A stretch of DNA of 64,000 bases from Rhodospirillaceae bacterium (GTDB taxonomy: Bacteria; Pseudomonadota; Alphaproteobacteria; Rhodospirillales; Casp-alpha2). The stretch lies in contig JAERTE010000119.1 in NCBI GenBank assembly GCA_016845145.1, positions 1 to 64,000 on the forward strand. The letters are read 5' to 3'. The stretch's first letter is position 1. Every line of letters begins with the position of its first letter. Positions 18,977-26,599 of this stretch are shown here, one piece after another. A model generated the notes under the pieces. The model searched no databases. It saw nothing but the letters and a program-made list of their open reading frames with translations, and was not told the DNA's origin. A program made the translations under genes and the position numbers.

Positions 18977-20983
18977 CTAGGGAAGCCGAATTCCGTGTCG
19001 TTCGCGGTCCCAGTCGGCGGCCCAGTCTGCGCAGCGCTCTACGTCTTCATCCAGCATAAGTCCTTGGGCGGCGAGTTCTTCCGCCGCGGCTCGAATGGCG
19101 TTCACGTAGCTCTCCTTGTCGCCGTAGCGTTCCAGGATTGAACGCCTGGGATCTCCCGTTACTTGGCGCTCTTGCGGCGTTTCGGCGAAGGGCAATGTGG
19201 AGCCTGTGAACTTGTGCTTGGCGCCGTGGCCCTGGCCGCGGTCGCGAAGGTTCCAGCCTGTATAGGTGGCGAGTGGTGCTTCGACCATCGGCGCGCGGAC
19301 GCAACCCAAGTCATTGCCGTCTTCGTCGGTGGCCAACACCATGGTCGGGTAGCCGTCCGCATTGGCGAGATCGGGCGGCTCCTTGGACAGAAAGCCGTTC
19401 TCGAAGTCCGGACCATAATCGTAGAGTTCAAGCGTTGCCGGTCCGTGCGGCAGCATGATGCCGGGGATGGCGGGAAAGCCTGCGCGCCAATCTTCGCCGC
19501 TGACCAGCGTGCCATCAGCGCGTTTCGGGTGACGGCTTTCGGGCGGCGTTGCACCGTCCGTGGCCCACTTGTCGAGGTTATCGAGCGCGGCACGGAACAG
19601 CATCGAGGTGCGCACGGTGTTGGAGAGGTTCTGGCATGGGCCTTTGCCCGGTTTCTTCAGCATCGGGTCGGCGTAGTGTTCGGAACTGCCCCAGATGTAG
19701 ATGCGCACACTGTCGGGTTGATCCAGGTCGTTGCCTTGGGTGTCCGTGTGGATAAGCGAGCCGCGCCGCTGCCAGTATTCAGTTGCCGTCTGGGTGTGGA
19801 TCACCAGCGGGTCGGTATCGGGGCGCTTCAAGATGGCGTCCGTCTTGCCGGTCAGGTGGTCGGTGGTCTCGGCGTAGGAGAACGGGAAGCGGTCCGCGCA
19901 ATTGTCATGCACTTCGTGCTCTTGGCCGGCGGGCGAGACGACGTTGGCGAAGCGGTGGTTCATCCACATCAGGCCGCCACCCGAAACGTGAGGCAAAAGG
20001 CCGTCGAACACCTGGCGGCCCTCGGCGTCGGCATTGTAGCCGTTATAGATAAAGTCGCGGATGGCGCGGCCGGTTTGCGAACGTCCCCAGCCATAGGCTT
20101 TTTCGGTGCCGGCCAGCGGGTTGGCCTCAGACGCATCGTATTTGAAAAAGCCGATCAGATCGCGCACCGCCGTATGCCCAAGCCCCAACACCAGCGGGTC
20201 GCGGCCAGTATAGACCAGTTCATAAATCACACCGGGTTCAAACCCGCCCGGCAGATAGATGTTGGTCTCGGACGGCACGATGGCGGTTTGTTTGGCGACG
20301 CCGTCGAGCCCGACACCGCCTTCGTTGCGGGCGAACATCCACTGATCGGCAGGGATAACCTCGCGCGGCGCATCGGCGTAGGGACGCCGGGTCAACTGTG
20401 CTGTGGAGGTGTCCAGGGAAACGGTTGGGTAACTGCGTGTATTGGACCAGCCCGACAGCGGCTGCGTGGTGACGCCGGACGTCTCCAAGATGAACTCGGA
20501 GCGCACCAACCCGGTAATTGGTTCGCCGTTGTCGGAGGCGATGGGAAGATCGAGCAAGAATCGCCCGTCGCCCGCCAGCAAGTCACCCTGCCAGGCGCTG
20601 AATACGACGGAGTAGCCGCGCCGGAACAAATACCCGTTGCCGGCATGGGCGGGTGTCAGCGGGTTGTTACTGCCCAGCGCATCGTTGAAGAACTGTAGCG
20701 AACGGATATTGCCGCGATTGCCCCAATCGTAAAAGATCCGGCGGTTGCCTTTGTCTTGGTCGATGGGCGTCAGAATCATCACATCGGCACTGAATTCGAC
20801 CAATCCGTCTGCATTGCGCGGCGCTTTGTCGAGATCGGTGATGCCGGTCTGCGCCGGCGCACCGGGATCGACGGCATAATGTGCACGGCCCTTGATCCGC
20901 TCATAGGCGCCCACGTCGCCAAATGTCATGCCGCTCGCGAACGGCTGTCGGTCAGTGATTTCCAAAGTGATAGTATTGATCAT
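18977..20983 (-). CDS. Large alpha/beta-hydrolase domain protein
   Basis: The frame is open upstream to 21100, but I chose ATG 20983, because a strong GGGGAGGA site lies eight bases before it and the family N-terminus (ITLEITDRQPFA) follows directly. The 668-residue protein matches the large alpha/beta hydrolase domain family: DVMILTPID, IFYDWGNRG, FSAWQGDLL, a nucleophile-like GWGRSQTGRAIRDF, LPHVSGGG and an FENGFLSKEPP segment near the end. These are uncharacterised hydrolases, often near catabolic genes; no substrate can be inferred. No signal peptide is present. It diverges from the SNase-like gene. Confidence 0.78.
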   Translation of the reverse strand: MINTITLEITDRQPFASGMTFGDVGAYERIKGRAHYAVDPGAPAQTGITDLDKAPRNADGLVEFSADVMILTPIDQDKGNRRIFYDWGNRGNIRSLQFFNDALGSNNPLTPAHAGNGYLFRRGYSVVFSAWQGDLLAGDGRFLLDLPIASDNGEPITGLVRSEFILETSGVTTQPLSGWSNTRSYPTVSLDTSTAQLTRRPYADAPREVIPADQWMFARNEGGVGLDGVAKQTAIVPSETNIYLPGGFEPGVIYELVYTGRDPLVLGLGHTAVRDLIGFFKYDASEANPLAGTEKAYGWGRSQTGRAIRDFIYNGYNADAEGRQVFDGLLPHVSGGGLMWMNHRFANVVSPAGQEHEVHDNCADRFPFSYAETTDHLTGKTDAILKRPDTDPLVIHTQTATEYWQRRGSLIHTDTQGNDLDQPDSVRIYIWGSSEHYADPMLKKPGKGPCQNLSNTVRTSMLFRAALDNLDKWATDGATPPESRHPKRADGTLVSGEDWRAGFPAIPGIMLPHGPATLELYDYGPDFENGFLSKEPPDLANADGYPTMVLATDEDGNDLGCVRAPMVEAPLATYTGWNLRDRGQGHGAKHKFTGSTLPFAETPQERQVTGDPRRSILERYGDKESYVNAIRAAAEELAAQGLMLDEDVERCADWAADWDRERHGIRLP

Positions 20984-21090
20984 GATTGTTCCTCCCCGAT
21001 GGCGGCATTTCCTACCACGGGTCCGCAGCCCGAGAAAGGCCCCCTGACGCGGGAGTGGGCGGGAGGCGGCCGGCATGATAGGGTCGCGCC

Positions 21091-21555
21091 ATGCGTACAT
21101 TGAACTTCATTGTCTTGTTGGCAATAGCTTTACCTTGGTCGGTGATCGCCGACGACGGTTCGGTTTCGGGACATGCTGTCGCGGTTGATGGACAGACGCT
21201 CAAATTTTCTGGTCGGACGGTCCGGCTGGCGGATGTCGTGGCGCCTCCGCTCGAAATGCAATGCGATACCAAACGCGGCAAGACGTACCCTTGCGGGCGG
21301 TTGGCCGGAAAGGCGTTGGCCGATCTGGTGCGTGGCCAGACCGTGACCTGCCGGATCAAAGAGGCCGGGGATCCACCCGCCGCAACCTGCATGATGGGTC
21401 CCGTTTCGGTGAACGAACAGCTTTTACTCACCGGCCGCGCCATTGCCCAGCCATCCGCGAGTGCCAGTTACAAACGCGCGGAGCGCGGCGCGCAAGTGCT
21501 CAATCAAGGTTTGTGGAAAGGCCGTTTCCCGCCACCCGAGACCTGGCGCCGCTAG
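21091..21555 (+). CDS. Secreted SNase-like (thermonuclease-fold) protein, probably inactive
   Basis: A signal peptide (MRTLNFIVLLAIALPWSVIA) precedes a thermonuclease-like OB fold of about 130 residues: AVDGQTLKFSGRTVRLADV, YPCGRLAGKAL, VTCRI, and a C-terminal LWKGRFPPPETWRR typical of the short SNase-like group. Family catalytic positions are changed: the DGDT motif reads DGQT, and the RLxGIDAPE motif reads RLADVVAPP, losing the Asp and Glu, although the Arg is kept. I therefore expect a structural or binding role and no nuclease activity. Confidence 0.75.
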   Translation: MRTLNFIVLLAIALPWSVIADDGSVSGHAVAVDGQTLKFSGRTVRLADVVAPPLEMQCDTKRGKTYPCGRLAGKALADLVRGQTVTCRIKEAGDPPAATCMMGPVSVNEQLLLTGRAIAQPSASASYKRAERGAQVLNQGLWKGRFPPPETWRR

Positions 21556-21634
21556 GGCCTTTTGCCTTGCCGCCCCGATACTGGCGTGGTCTAAGAGCGC
21601 CAGATAATTCGACGCCAAGCAGGAGATTTCAGAC

Positions 21635-21934
21635 ATGACCGATCAAGTTCGCGCCGCCCACATCCTTCGTTCCGCCGATGGCCGTGGCAAAGAAGAAGCC
21701 CTGAAGGAAATCGAGGCCGTGAAAGCGCAATTGGACGATGGCGGCGATTTCGCGGAATTGGCAAAGGCCAACTCTGAATGCCCATCGGGTTCGCGCGGTG
21801 GTGATCTCGGCAGCTTCGGCCGCGGCGCCATGGTGCCGGAATTCGAAACCGCGGCGTTTGGCTTGGAAGTCGGCGAAGTATCCGGACCCGTGGAGACCGA
21901 TTTCGGTTATCACCTGATCCAGCGCACCGAGTAG
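21635..21934 (+). CDS. Parvulin-type peptidylprolyl isomerase
   Basis: The 99-residue protein is a lone PpiC/parvulin domain: AAHILRSADG (first His), a helix with DFAELAKANSECPSGSRGGD, LGSFGRGAMVPEFETAAF, and the closing DFGYHLIQ with the second His. It catalyses cis/trans isomerisation of peptidyl-prolyl bonds. It lacks a signal peptide and is likely cytoplasmic. It lies 79 bases after the SNase-like gene on the same strand. Confidence 0.92.
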   Translation: MTDQVRAAHILRSADGRGKEEALKEIEAVKAQLDDGGDFAELAKANSECPSGSRGGDLGSFGRGAMVPEFETAAFGLEVGEVSGPVETDFGYHLIQRTE

Positions 21935-22541
21935 ACAACGCTTTCCCCCAGTAGCGCCGGGCTTGCGGCGAGCGTGCTCGGCGCGTGGGGGCGCAGGTCT
22001 GTTGCGCTTTATCGCCCGAATAACTCGTTTCGGAACCGTTTTTCCGGGGTCAAAACACGTTTGTTTTCAATGACCTCATAAAAAATCTGGGGACCGAACC
22101 CAATTCTCCAGAGATGGTTTCCCTGTCGTTGCCGGGCATGACGCTTTCGCATAGCCAAGTCCAACCCGCTCACCCGACGGCAAACATCGGTCCCGGCCAT
22201 TAACCTATACGCCCGGCCATTAACCTATACGAATGTCAAATAGCGTGCCGTCATCGGCTTAACACACGGGTAAGCCGACAATACAATATATTTATAACAT
22301 ATGTTCCTTCAAAGTCAATAAATTCCTATCATTGATCATTAAACCGATCGAGTCCGGCTGATTGGCGGATATAGGTTTAGGACACTTGTCGGTTTTGCTA
22401 ATTGCCGATACGGAGCCTCAAAGACTCTGCGGCAATTTCCCCGGCGACCAGATGCTCCATGAAGGGACGAGAGTGATTCAGGCGACTTCAAGCATGTATC
22501 AGTCGCTTGATCTTCTCCGGGGTTCCTCCCATAACCGTGCC
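21935..22541. other. 607-bp interval with a 20-bp tandem duplication and AT-rich stretch
   Basis: No convincing gene is present. A 63-codon frame on the minus strand (22009-22200) has no recognisable motif or ribosome binding site. An exact tandem duplication lies at 22192-22231. An AT-rich stretch at about 22280-22350 could hold the promoter of yciB. The yciB frame is open upstream to 22362, but the protein match begins at 22542. Confidence 0.5.
22192..22231. repeat. Exact 20-bp tandem duplication
   Basis: The unit CCCGGCCATTAACCTATACG occurs at 22192-22211 and again at 22212-22231 with no change. Only two copies are present, inside a non-coding interval. It may be a replication slip or the trace of an excised element; no flanking inverted repeats were seen. 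Confidence 0.9.
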
Positions 22542-23120
22542 ATGTCAGAAATAAAATCTTCCCCCGGCTGGTTGCGCTCGGTTGTTGAATTCGGCCCCAT
22601 CGCCGCCTTCTTTGTCGCCTATTACTTGGCAGACTTGTTCATCGCGACGGCTGCAATCATGGTCGCTACCGCATTGGCGCTGACGCTTTCATATGCGGTG
22701 GAACGTCGTCTACCGATGATGCCGCTCATCACGGCTGGGATCGTCGGGGTTTTTGGAGGCCTCACTCTGTGGCTTAACGACGAGACCTTTATCAAAATGA
22801 AGCCGACGATCATTCAAGCTATTTTCGGCTCGGTCCTGATTGGTGGCCTAGCGGCAAACCGCCTGTTTCTAAAATCCCTGATGGGGTCTGCTTGGCACAT
22901 GACAGATAAGGGCTGGCGGATTCTAACCCTGCGCTTTTCATTGTTCTTTTTTCTTTCGGCCGCTTTAAATGAAGCGATCTGGCGGACACAAAGCACTGAT
23001 TTCTGGGTTAACTTCAAGGTATTTGGCCTGATGGGCCTGACCTTTGTTTTTATCATGACGCAATTGCCGTTGTTGAAGCGGTTTTCTTATGAGGGCAACT
23101 CTGAAACTGACACTCCCTAA
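22542..23120 (+). CDS. yciB: YciB/IspZ-family septation-associated membrane protein
   Basis: The 192-residue protein has about five membrane helices and the family pattern: a start segment VVEFGPIAAFFVAYYLAD, MPLITAGIVGVFGGLTLWLNDETFIKMKPT (split here across positions), GLAANRLFLKSLMG, and a C-terminal ALNEAIWRT followed by WVNFKVFG. YciB homologues are inner-membrane proteins linked to septum formation and envelope integrity. I chose ATG 22542 because the family homology starts there. The upstream in-frame extension has no family match. Confidence 0.9.
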   Translation: MSEIKSSPGWLRSVVEFGPIAAFFVAYYLADLFIATAAIMVATALALTLSYAVERRLPMMPLITAGIVGVFGGLTLWLNDETFIKMKPTIIQAIFGSVLIGGLAANRLFLKSLMGSAWHMTDKGWRILTLRFSLFFFLSAALNEAIWRTQSTDFWVNFKVFGLMGLTFVFIMTQLPLLKRFSYEGNSETDTP

Positions 23121-23425
23121 CCTTTAAGACGTGGCAGAAAGAGAGCGCGACGGACCTGATCATCGTCATGTATCCGCAGCGCCAACAGCACCCGAATACG
23201 TCGCTTCGGAAGTTGCTCTGCTTAGCGCCGAAGATCGGAAATCAACTGCCCGAACTTCCGCGTATCCCCTGGTAGCGGACTAAAACCGCTGACCGTGATA
23301 GAGGCTGCAATTAGCTAACAGCGGACGTCAAGCAAGACCGTGATACCTGAGGATCATCCAAGGCGAAAACACACTTCAAACTGTGGCTTACTATGGGTGG
23401 AGCGGCCAACCGAATTGTGTGCTAC
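23121..23425. other. 305-bp interval, no feature recognised
   Basis: The stretch lies between the 3' ends of yciB and the nitroreductase gene. I see no open frame with family features, no RNA gene and no T-tailed hairpin that would mark a terminator. Confidence 0.5.
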
Positions 23426-24100
23426 TCAATCAAAGCCCTTGTAGTGGATCACATTGGTCAGCTCTTCACGCGTGCTGACCAGCGTGTTTTCGATGGCTGA
23501 CGTGTCTTCGTAACCGAGCGACATGCCGCACACCAGCGCTTGGTCATCTGGTATGTTGAGATGTTTGAGGATCGGTTTTTGGAAAATGATCCACGCGGCC
23601 TGGGGGCAGGTGTGCAGTCCTTCGGCGCGGGCCGCCAGCATCACGGTCTGTACATAAAGCCCGACATCGAACCAGCTGCCGCGCCCGAGATAGACATCGG
23701 TGGTGAAGAAGATGCCGACCGGTGCATCGAAAAACACGAAATTGCGCCGTTGTTGTTTCATGGAATTGACGCGGTCACCTTTCTCGATGCCCAGCATGCC
23801 ATAGAGATCCCAGCCGACACCGCGGCGGCGATCACGATGTAAATCCGTCCAGGTTTCCGGATAATATTCGTAGTCCTCATACTTTTCCGCCTTGCCTTGG
23901 TCGAACAGTTCGCAGACGTCACGGGCAATGGCGTCCTTCACCTCGCCTGTGCAGACGTAGGTGTGCCATGGCTGCGTGTTGGTGCCACTCGGCGCACGCT
24001 GGGAAAGCGCCAATATCCGTTGCACGGTTTCCTGGGTCACTGGTTGATCGGTAAAGGCCCGCGCGGATTTGCGCGACCGGATAGCTTCTTCGATATTCAT
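23426..24100 (-). CDS. Nitroreductase-family FMN oxidoreductase
   Basis: The 224-residue protein begins with IRSRKSARAFTDQPV and APSGTNTQPWHTYVC, the FMN-binding start of nitroreductase-type enzymes, and has a later AARAEGLHTCPQAAW segment and CGMSLGYED near the C-terminus. Such enzymes reduce nitro, quinone or enoate groups with NAD(P)H. It is cytoplasmic. The gene lies 40 bases downstream of the MarR-type regulator gene on the same strand, and both point away from the TRAP/hydantoinase block, so it is probably co-transcribed with the regulator. Confidence 0.88.
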   Translation of the reverse strand: MNIEEAIRSRKSARAFTDQPVTQETVQRILALSQRAPSGTNTQPWHTYVCTGEVKDAIARDVCELFDQGKAEKYEDYEYYPETWTDLHRDRRRGVGWDLYGMLGIEKGDRVNSMKQQRRNFVFFDAPVGIFFTTDVYLGRGSWFDVGLYVQTVMLAARAEGLHTCPQAAWIIFQKPILKHLNIPDDQALVCGMSLGYEDTSAIENTLVSTREELTNVIHYKGFD

Positions 24101-24140
24101 AGCTGCTTTCTCCGTTCGAGTGATATTTTCGAAATACAGG

Positions 24141-24626
24141 TTACGATTCAGTCCGCATGGGGGCCCGGCTGGCCTCGTTGTTGGCGAGGGTCAGTTTGCG
24201 CATGAGTTCCATAAGCTGATCCTGTTCGTCGCGTGGCAGCACCTTGATAAACCGACGTTGCGCCTCGATCATGGCTGGCTGGACGGCCTCGACGAAACGG
24301 CGGCCCTCTTCCGTCAGGCGCGCCAGTTTGGCCCGCTTGTCGGTTTTGCTGGGTGGGCGCTCCAGAAGCCCACGGCGTTGCACGCGGCGGATGACGTCGG
24401 CAACGGTGTTTCGGTCGACGCCCAGTTGCGTGGCAATGGAGATTTGATCGAGTGTCTTGTCCTCGTAAAGGACGGACAGAACGCCGAACTGCACGGGCGT
24501 GATGTTGAATGCCTTGCACTCTTCCAGGAACATGGCGACGTGGACCTGATGCAATCGCCGGATCAGGAATCCCGGCCGGTTCCAAAGATCGGAGTAATCG
24601 CGTCGGGTAACCAGTGTCTTGCTCAT
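24141..24626 (-). CDS. MarR-family transcriptional regulator
   Basis: The 161-residue winged-helix protein has a dimerisation helix (LIRRLHQVHVAMFLEEC), a helix-turn-helix (TLDQISIATQLGVDRNTVADVIRRVQRRGLL) and a wing with RPPSKTDKRAKLARLTEEG, all typical of MarR. I start at ATG 24626; the frame is open further up to 24701, but the residues there do not match the family. It diverges from the TRAP/hydantoinase block. Two identical boxes, each centred on the palindrome AGTATACT, lie between, one over the -10 element of the outward promoter. A ligand-relieved repressor of that block is the natural inference. Confidence 0.9.
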   Translation of the reverse strand: MSKTLVTRRDYSDLWNRPGFLIRRLHQVHVAMFLEECKAFNITPVQFGVLSVLYEDKTLDQISIATQLGVDRNTVADVIRRVQRRGLLERPPSKTDKRAKLARLTEEGRRFVEAVQPAMIEAQRRFIKVLPRDEQDQLMELMRKLTLANNEASRAPMRTES

Positions 24627-24762
24627 CGGCTTTCTAAACCTCCGGAAACTTCGCGAAATCGTTGAACCGTAGTTCACTACCCATTTTCTCAACCATTTCA
24701 AGATTTATCGAACTCTTTCGGGCCTCGGTTCGTCTGCATACGCTCAGCGTTGAAAAATTCGG

Positions 24763-24816
24763 TTGACGCAAAACAATAACGGAGTATACTACGTAAATAA
24801 AGGGAGTATACTACGT
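24763..24816 (+). promoter_or_regulatory. Promoter with two identical operator-like boxes (putative MarR sites)
   Basis: A -35 TTGACG (24763-24768) and a -10 TATACT (24785-24790) are spaced by 16 bases. The 14-mer GGAGTATACTACGT occurs at 24781-24794 and again at 24803-24816, 22 bases apart (about two helical turns). Each box contains the palindrome AGTATACT. The first box covers the -10 element and the second lies just downstream of the expected start, an arrangement that fits repression by the divergent MarR protein. Box and promoter are seen directly; binding is inference. Confidence 0.75.
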
Positions 24817-24962
24817 TTTAACTCTCCTGCAAATTGACCTTGGCGCAACGGGGCGGAACAGGTGACAGGCGAGCGGGCAACCGATCGTGAAGAATTTTTC
24901 GATTGAGGCGCGCCGGCATCATTTCGGCGCCACATGAAACAAATGGGAACAGGAGGACGACC

Positions 24963-25937
24963 TTGAATAGCATCCTTAAAGCATCGATCGCGGCAGTCAT
25001 CGGATTGGCCGTGTCCACGTCGACATCAATGGCGGCTGACCTCAAAATGCTGACGGCCTGGGGCGGCAACCACTCCGGCACCGCCAACATGGCCTACGGC
25101 TACATCAAGCTGGTCAAAGACATGACCGGCGGTAAGGTCAACATTAAGCCGAGCGGCCCGGAAGTGGTGCCTGGCGGCAAGCAGTTGCAGCCGGTGACGG
25201 CAGGCGTATTTGACCTGATTTACACGCACGGCCTCTACCACACCGGCACCACCGGTATCGGTGCGGCCATTGATGCGGTTGCCGGCGATATTGAGAAACG
25301 CCGCTCCAGCGGTGTCTGGAACTGGGTCGACGAGCACTACCAGAAGACCCAAAACCTCAAAATCCTTTCGATCCCCACCGCGACCACCGGGTTCCGTTTT
25401 TTCCTCAAAAAACCGATGGACACGTCGAGCAAACTGAACGGGATGAAGATCCGCGCTTTGCCGTCGTACAACAAGATCGTCGGTTCGCTCGGCGGCACCG
25501 CCGTGGTGATTCCTTTCGGTGAGCTTTACTCGGCCGCCGAAAAAGGCGTGATCGACGGCCTTGTGTGGCCCGCCGTTGGGGCCGTCGGGTTTAAGTTCCA
25601 CGAAGTGACACCCTATCTCGCCGAACCCGCTTTCGGGACGGTCTCCTACTTGATCATGATGAATTTGGACAAGTGGAAGTCCTTGGATGCGGCCACGCAG
25701 AAAACAATGTTGGAAGCTGGCCACAAACTCGAACAGAACACCATCGGTGTGTTCAACAATCTGCTTAACGAAGAGAACGCCGCCATGAAGAAGGGCGGTG
25801 CCAAGATGACCTCGATCGGTTACTCCAAGGATCAGGCGCACAAGCTGTTCGCCGAACGCGCCATGGAAGTCGCGGTTGAGAAATCCGGCAAGACCGGTGA
25901 AGCCTTCCGCGATTTCGTTGCCTCCAAAGGCATGTAA
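24963..25937 (+). CDS. TRAP transporter substrate-binding protein, DctP type
   Basis: The start is a TTG at 24963, six bases after a perfect AGGAGG at 24951-24956; the signal peptide (MNSILKASIAAVIGLAV onward, cleaved after SMA) begins exactly there. The mature 300-residue protein has the DctP pattern: LKMLTAWGG, GGKVNIKPSG, the conserved arginine region MKIRALPSYNKIVGSLGG and PFGELYSAAEKGVIDGLVWP. It would deliver an organic anion in the periplasm to the DctQM permease encoded next. It is the first gene after the MarR-box promoter. Confidence 0.92.
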   Translation: MNSILKASIAAVIGLAVSTSTSMAADLKMLTAWGGNHSGTANMAYGYIKLVKDMTGGKVNIKPSGPEVVPGGKQLQPVTAGVFDLIYTHGLYHTGTTGIGAAIDAVAGDIEKRRSSGVWNWVDEHYQKTQNLKILSIPTATTGFRFFLKKPMDTSSKLNGMKIRALPSYNKIVGSLGGTAVVIPFGELYSAAEKGVIDGLVWPAVGAVGFKFHEVTPYLAEPAFGTVSYLIMMNLDKWKSLDAATQKTMLEAGHKLEQNTIGVFNNLLNEENAAMKKGGAKMTSIGYSKDQAHKLFAERAMEVAVEKSGKTGEAFRDFVASKGM

Positions 25938-25949
25938 TCGACCCCTCGA

Positions 25950-25986
25950 TCCGCTCCGCCGGTCATTCTCCCGCCGGTGGAGCGGA
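25950..25986 (+). promoter_or_regulatory. Intercistronic stem-loop between dctP- and dctQ-like genes
   Basis: Arms at 25950-25962 and 25974-25986 pair over 13 positions with a single mismatch around an 11-base loop, with no T-tract after it. A stable hairpin just behind the binding-protein gene and before the permease genes is the usual place for an element that protects the upstream message, giving more binding protein than permease. That role is inferred from position. Confidence 0.6.
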
Positions 25987-26077
25987 CGATCTCTACCTCG
26001 TAGCTGAATCCTTCGTGCCGAACGGGTAAGATTTCGGTTCGACCCCACAAACTCGACCGAGACTAAGGATTTGTACC

Positions 26078-26599
26078 ATGCGTACCTTCATTGAAAGGCT
26101 ATGTGCCGCCCAGGATGCCCTCACCAAGGCCGCCGCCGTACTGGCCGCCGTCGGGCTGATCTTGATCACGGTGTTTTATGTTTACGAAGTGGTTACCCGT
26201 TACGTCTTCAATTCGCCCACAGCGTGGGTCAGTGATTTCGTCTCCTACATGCTTTGCGCGCTTGTGTTTCTGGCGCTGCCGAAAGTCACCCAGGAGAAAG
26301 GCCACGTCGCCGTCACCATCATGGTCGATATCATGCCGGAGAAAGTCCACGGTTACGTGAACGCCGTCATCAGCTTGATCGGTTTCGCCTGCCTGTCCTT
26401 CGCGGCATTGATCAGTTTGCAGGAAAACCTCCGCCAGATCGACAAGAACATCGTTACCCTGGCAACAGTTTCCATCCCGCAATGGTGGGTCTCGAGTTTC
26501 ATCACTTTCGGTCTGGCGTTGAGCGCGCTCTATATGCTGCGGCAGTTCTCGCTGACCTACGAGAAGGATGACCACCTTGCGCCGACGGGACACGAATAA
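26078..26599 (+). CDS. TRAP transporter small permease subunit, DctQ type
   Basis: The 173-residue protein has four predicted membrane helices, with the DctQ marks YEVVTRYVFNSPTAWVSDF near the first periplasmic loop, KVTQEKGHVAV after helix two, and a C-terminal helix. It forms the small membrane subunit that docks with DctM. Its stop codon overlaps the start of the dctM-like gene by one base (TAATG), so the subunits are translationally coupled. Confidence 0.92.
   Translation: MRTFIERLCAAQDALTKAAAVLAAVGLILITVFYVYEVVTRYVFNSPTAWVSDFVSYMLCALVFLALPKVTQEKGHVAVTIMVDIMPEKVHGYVNAVISLIGFACLSFAALISLQENLRQIDKNIVTLATVSIPQWWVSSFITFGLALSALYMLRQFSLTYEKDDHLAPTGHE

Noticed and set aside
19163..20698. 511-codon plus-strand frame over the large hydrolase gene
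   Set aside because: The minus-strand protein matches a known hydrolase family and has a strong ribosome binding site. The opposing frame is GC-skew driven and lacks motifs.
22009..22200. 63-codon minus-strand frame in the spacer after the parvulin gene
   Set aside because: No ribosome binding site and no recognisable motif; the duplicated 20-mer begins within it.
25026..26048. 340-codon minus-strand frame over the dctP-like gene
   Set aside because: The plus-strand protein has a signal peptide, perfect ribosome binding site and DctP motifs; the antisense product is His/Arg/Asp-rich with no family.
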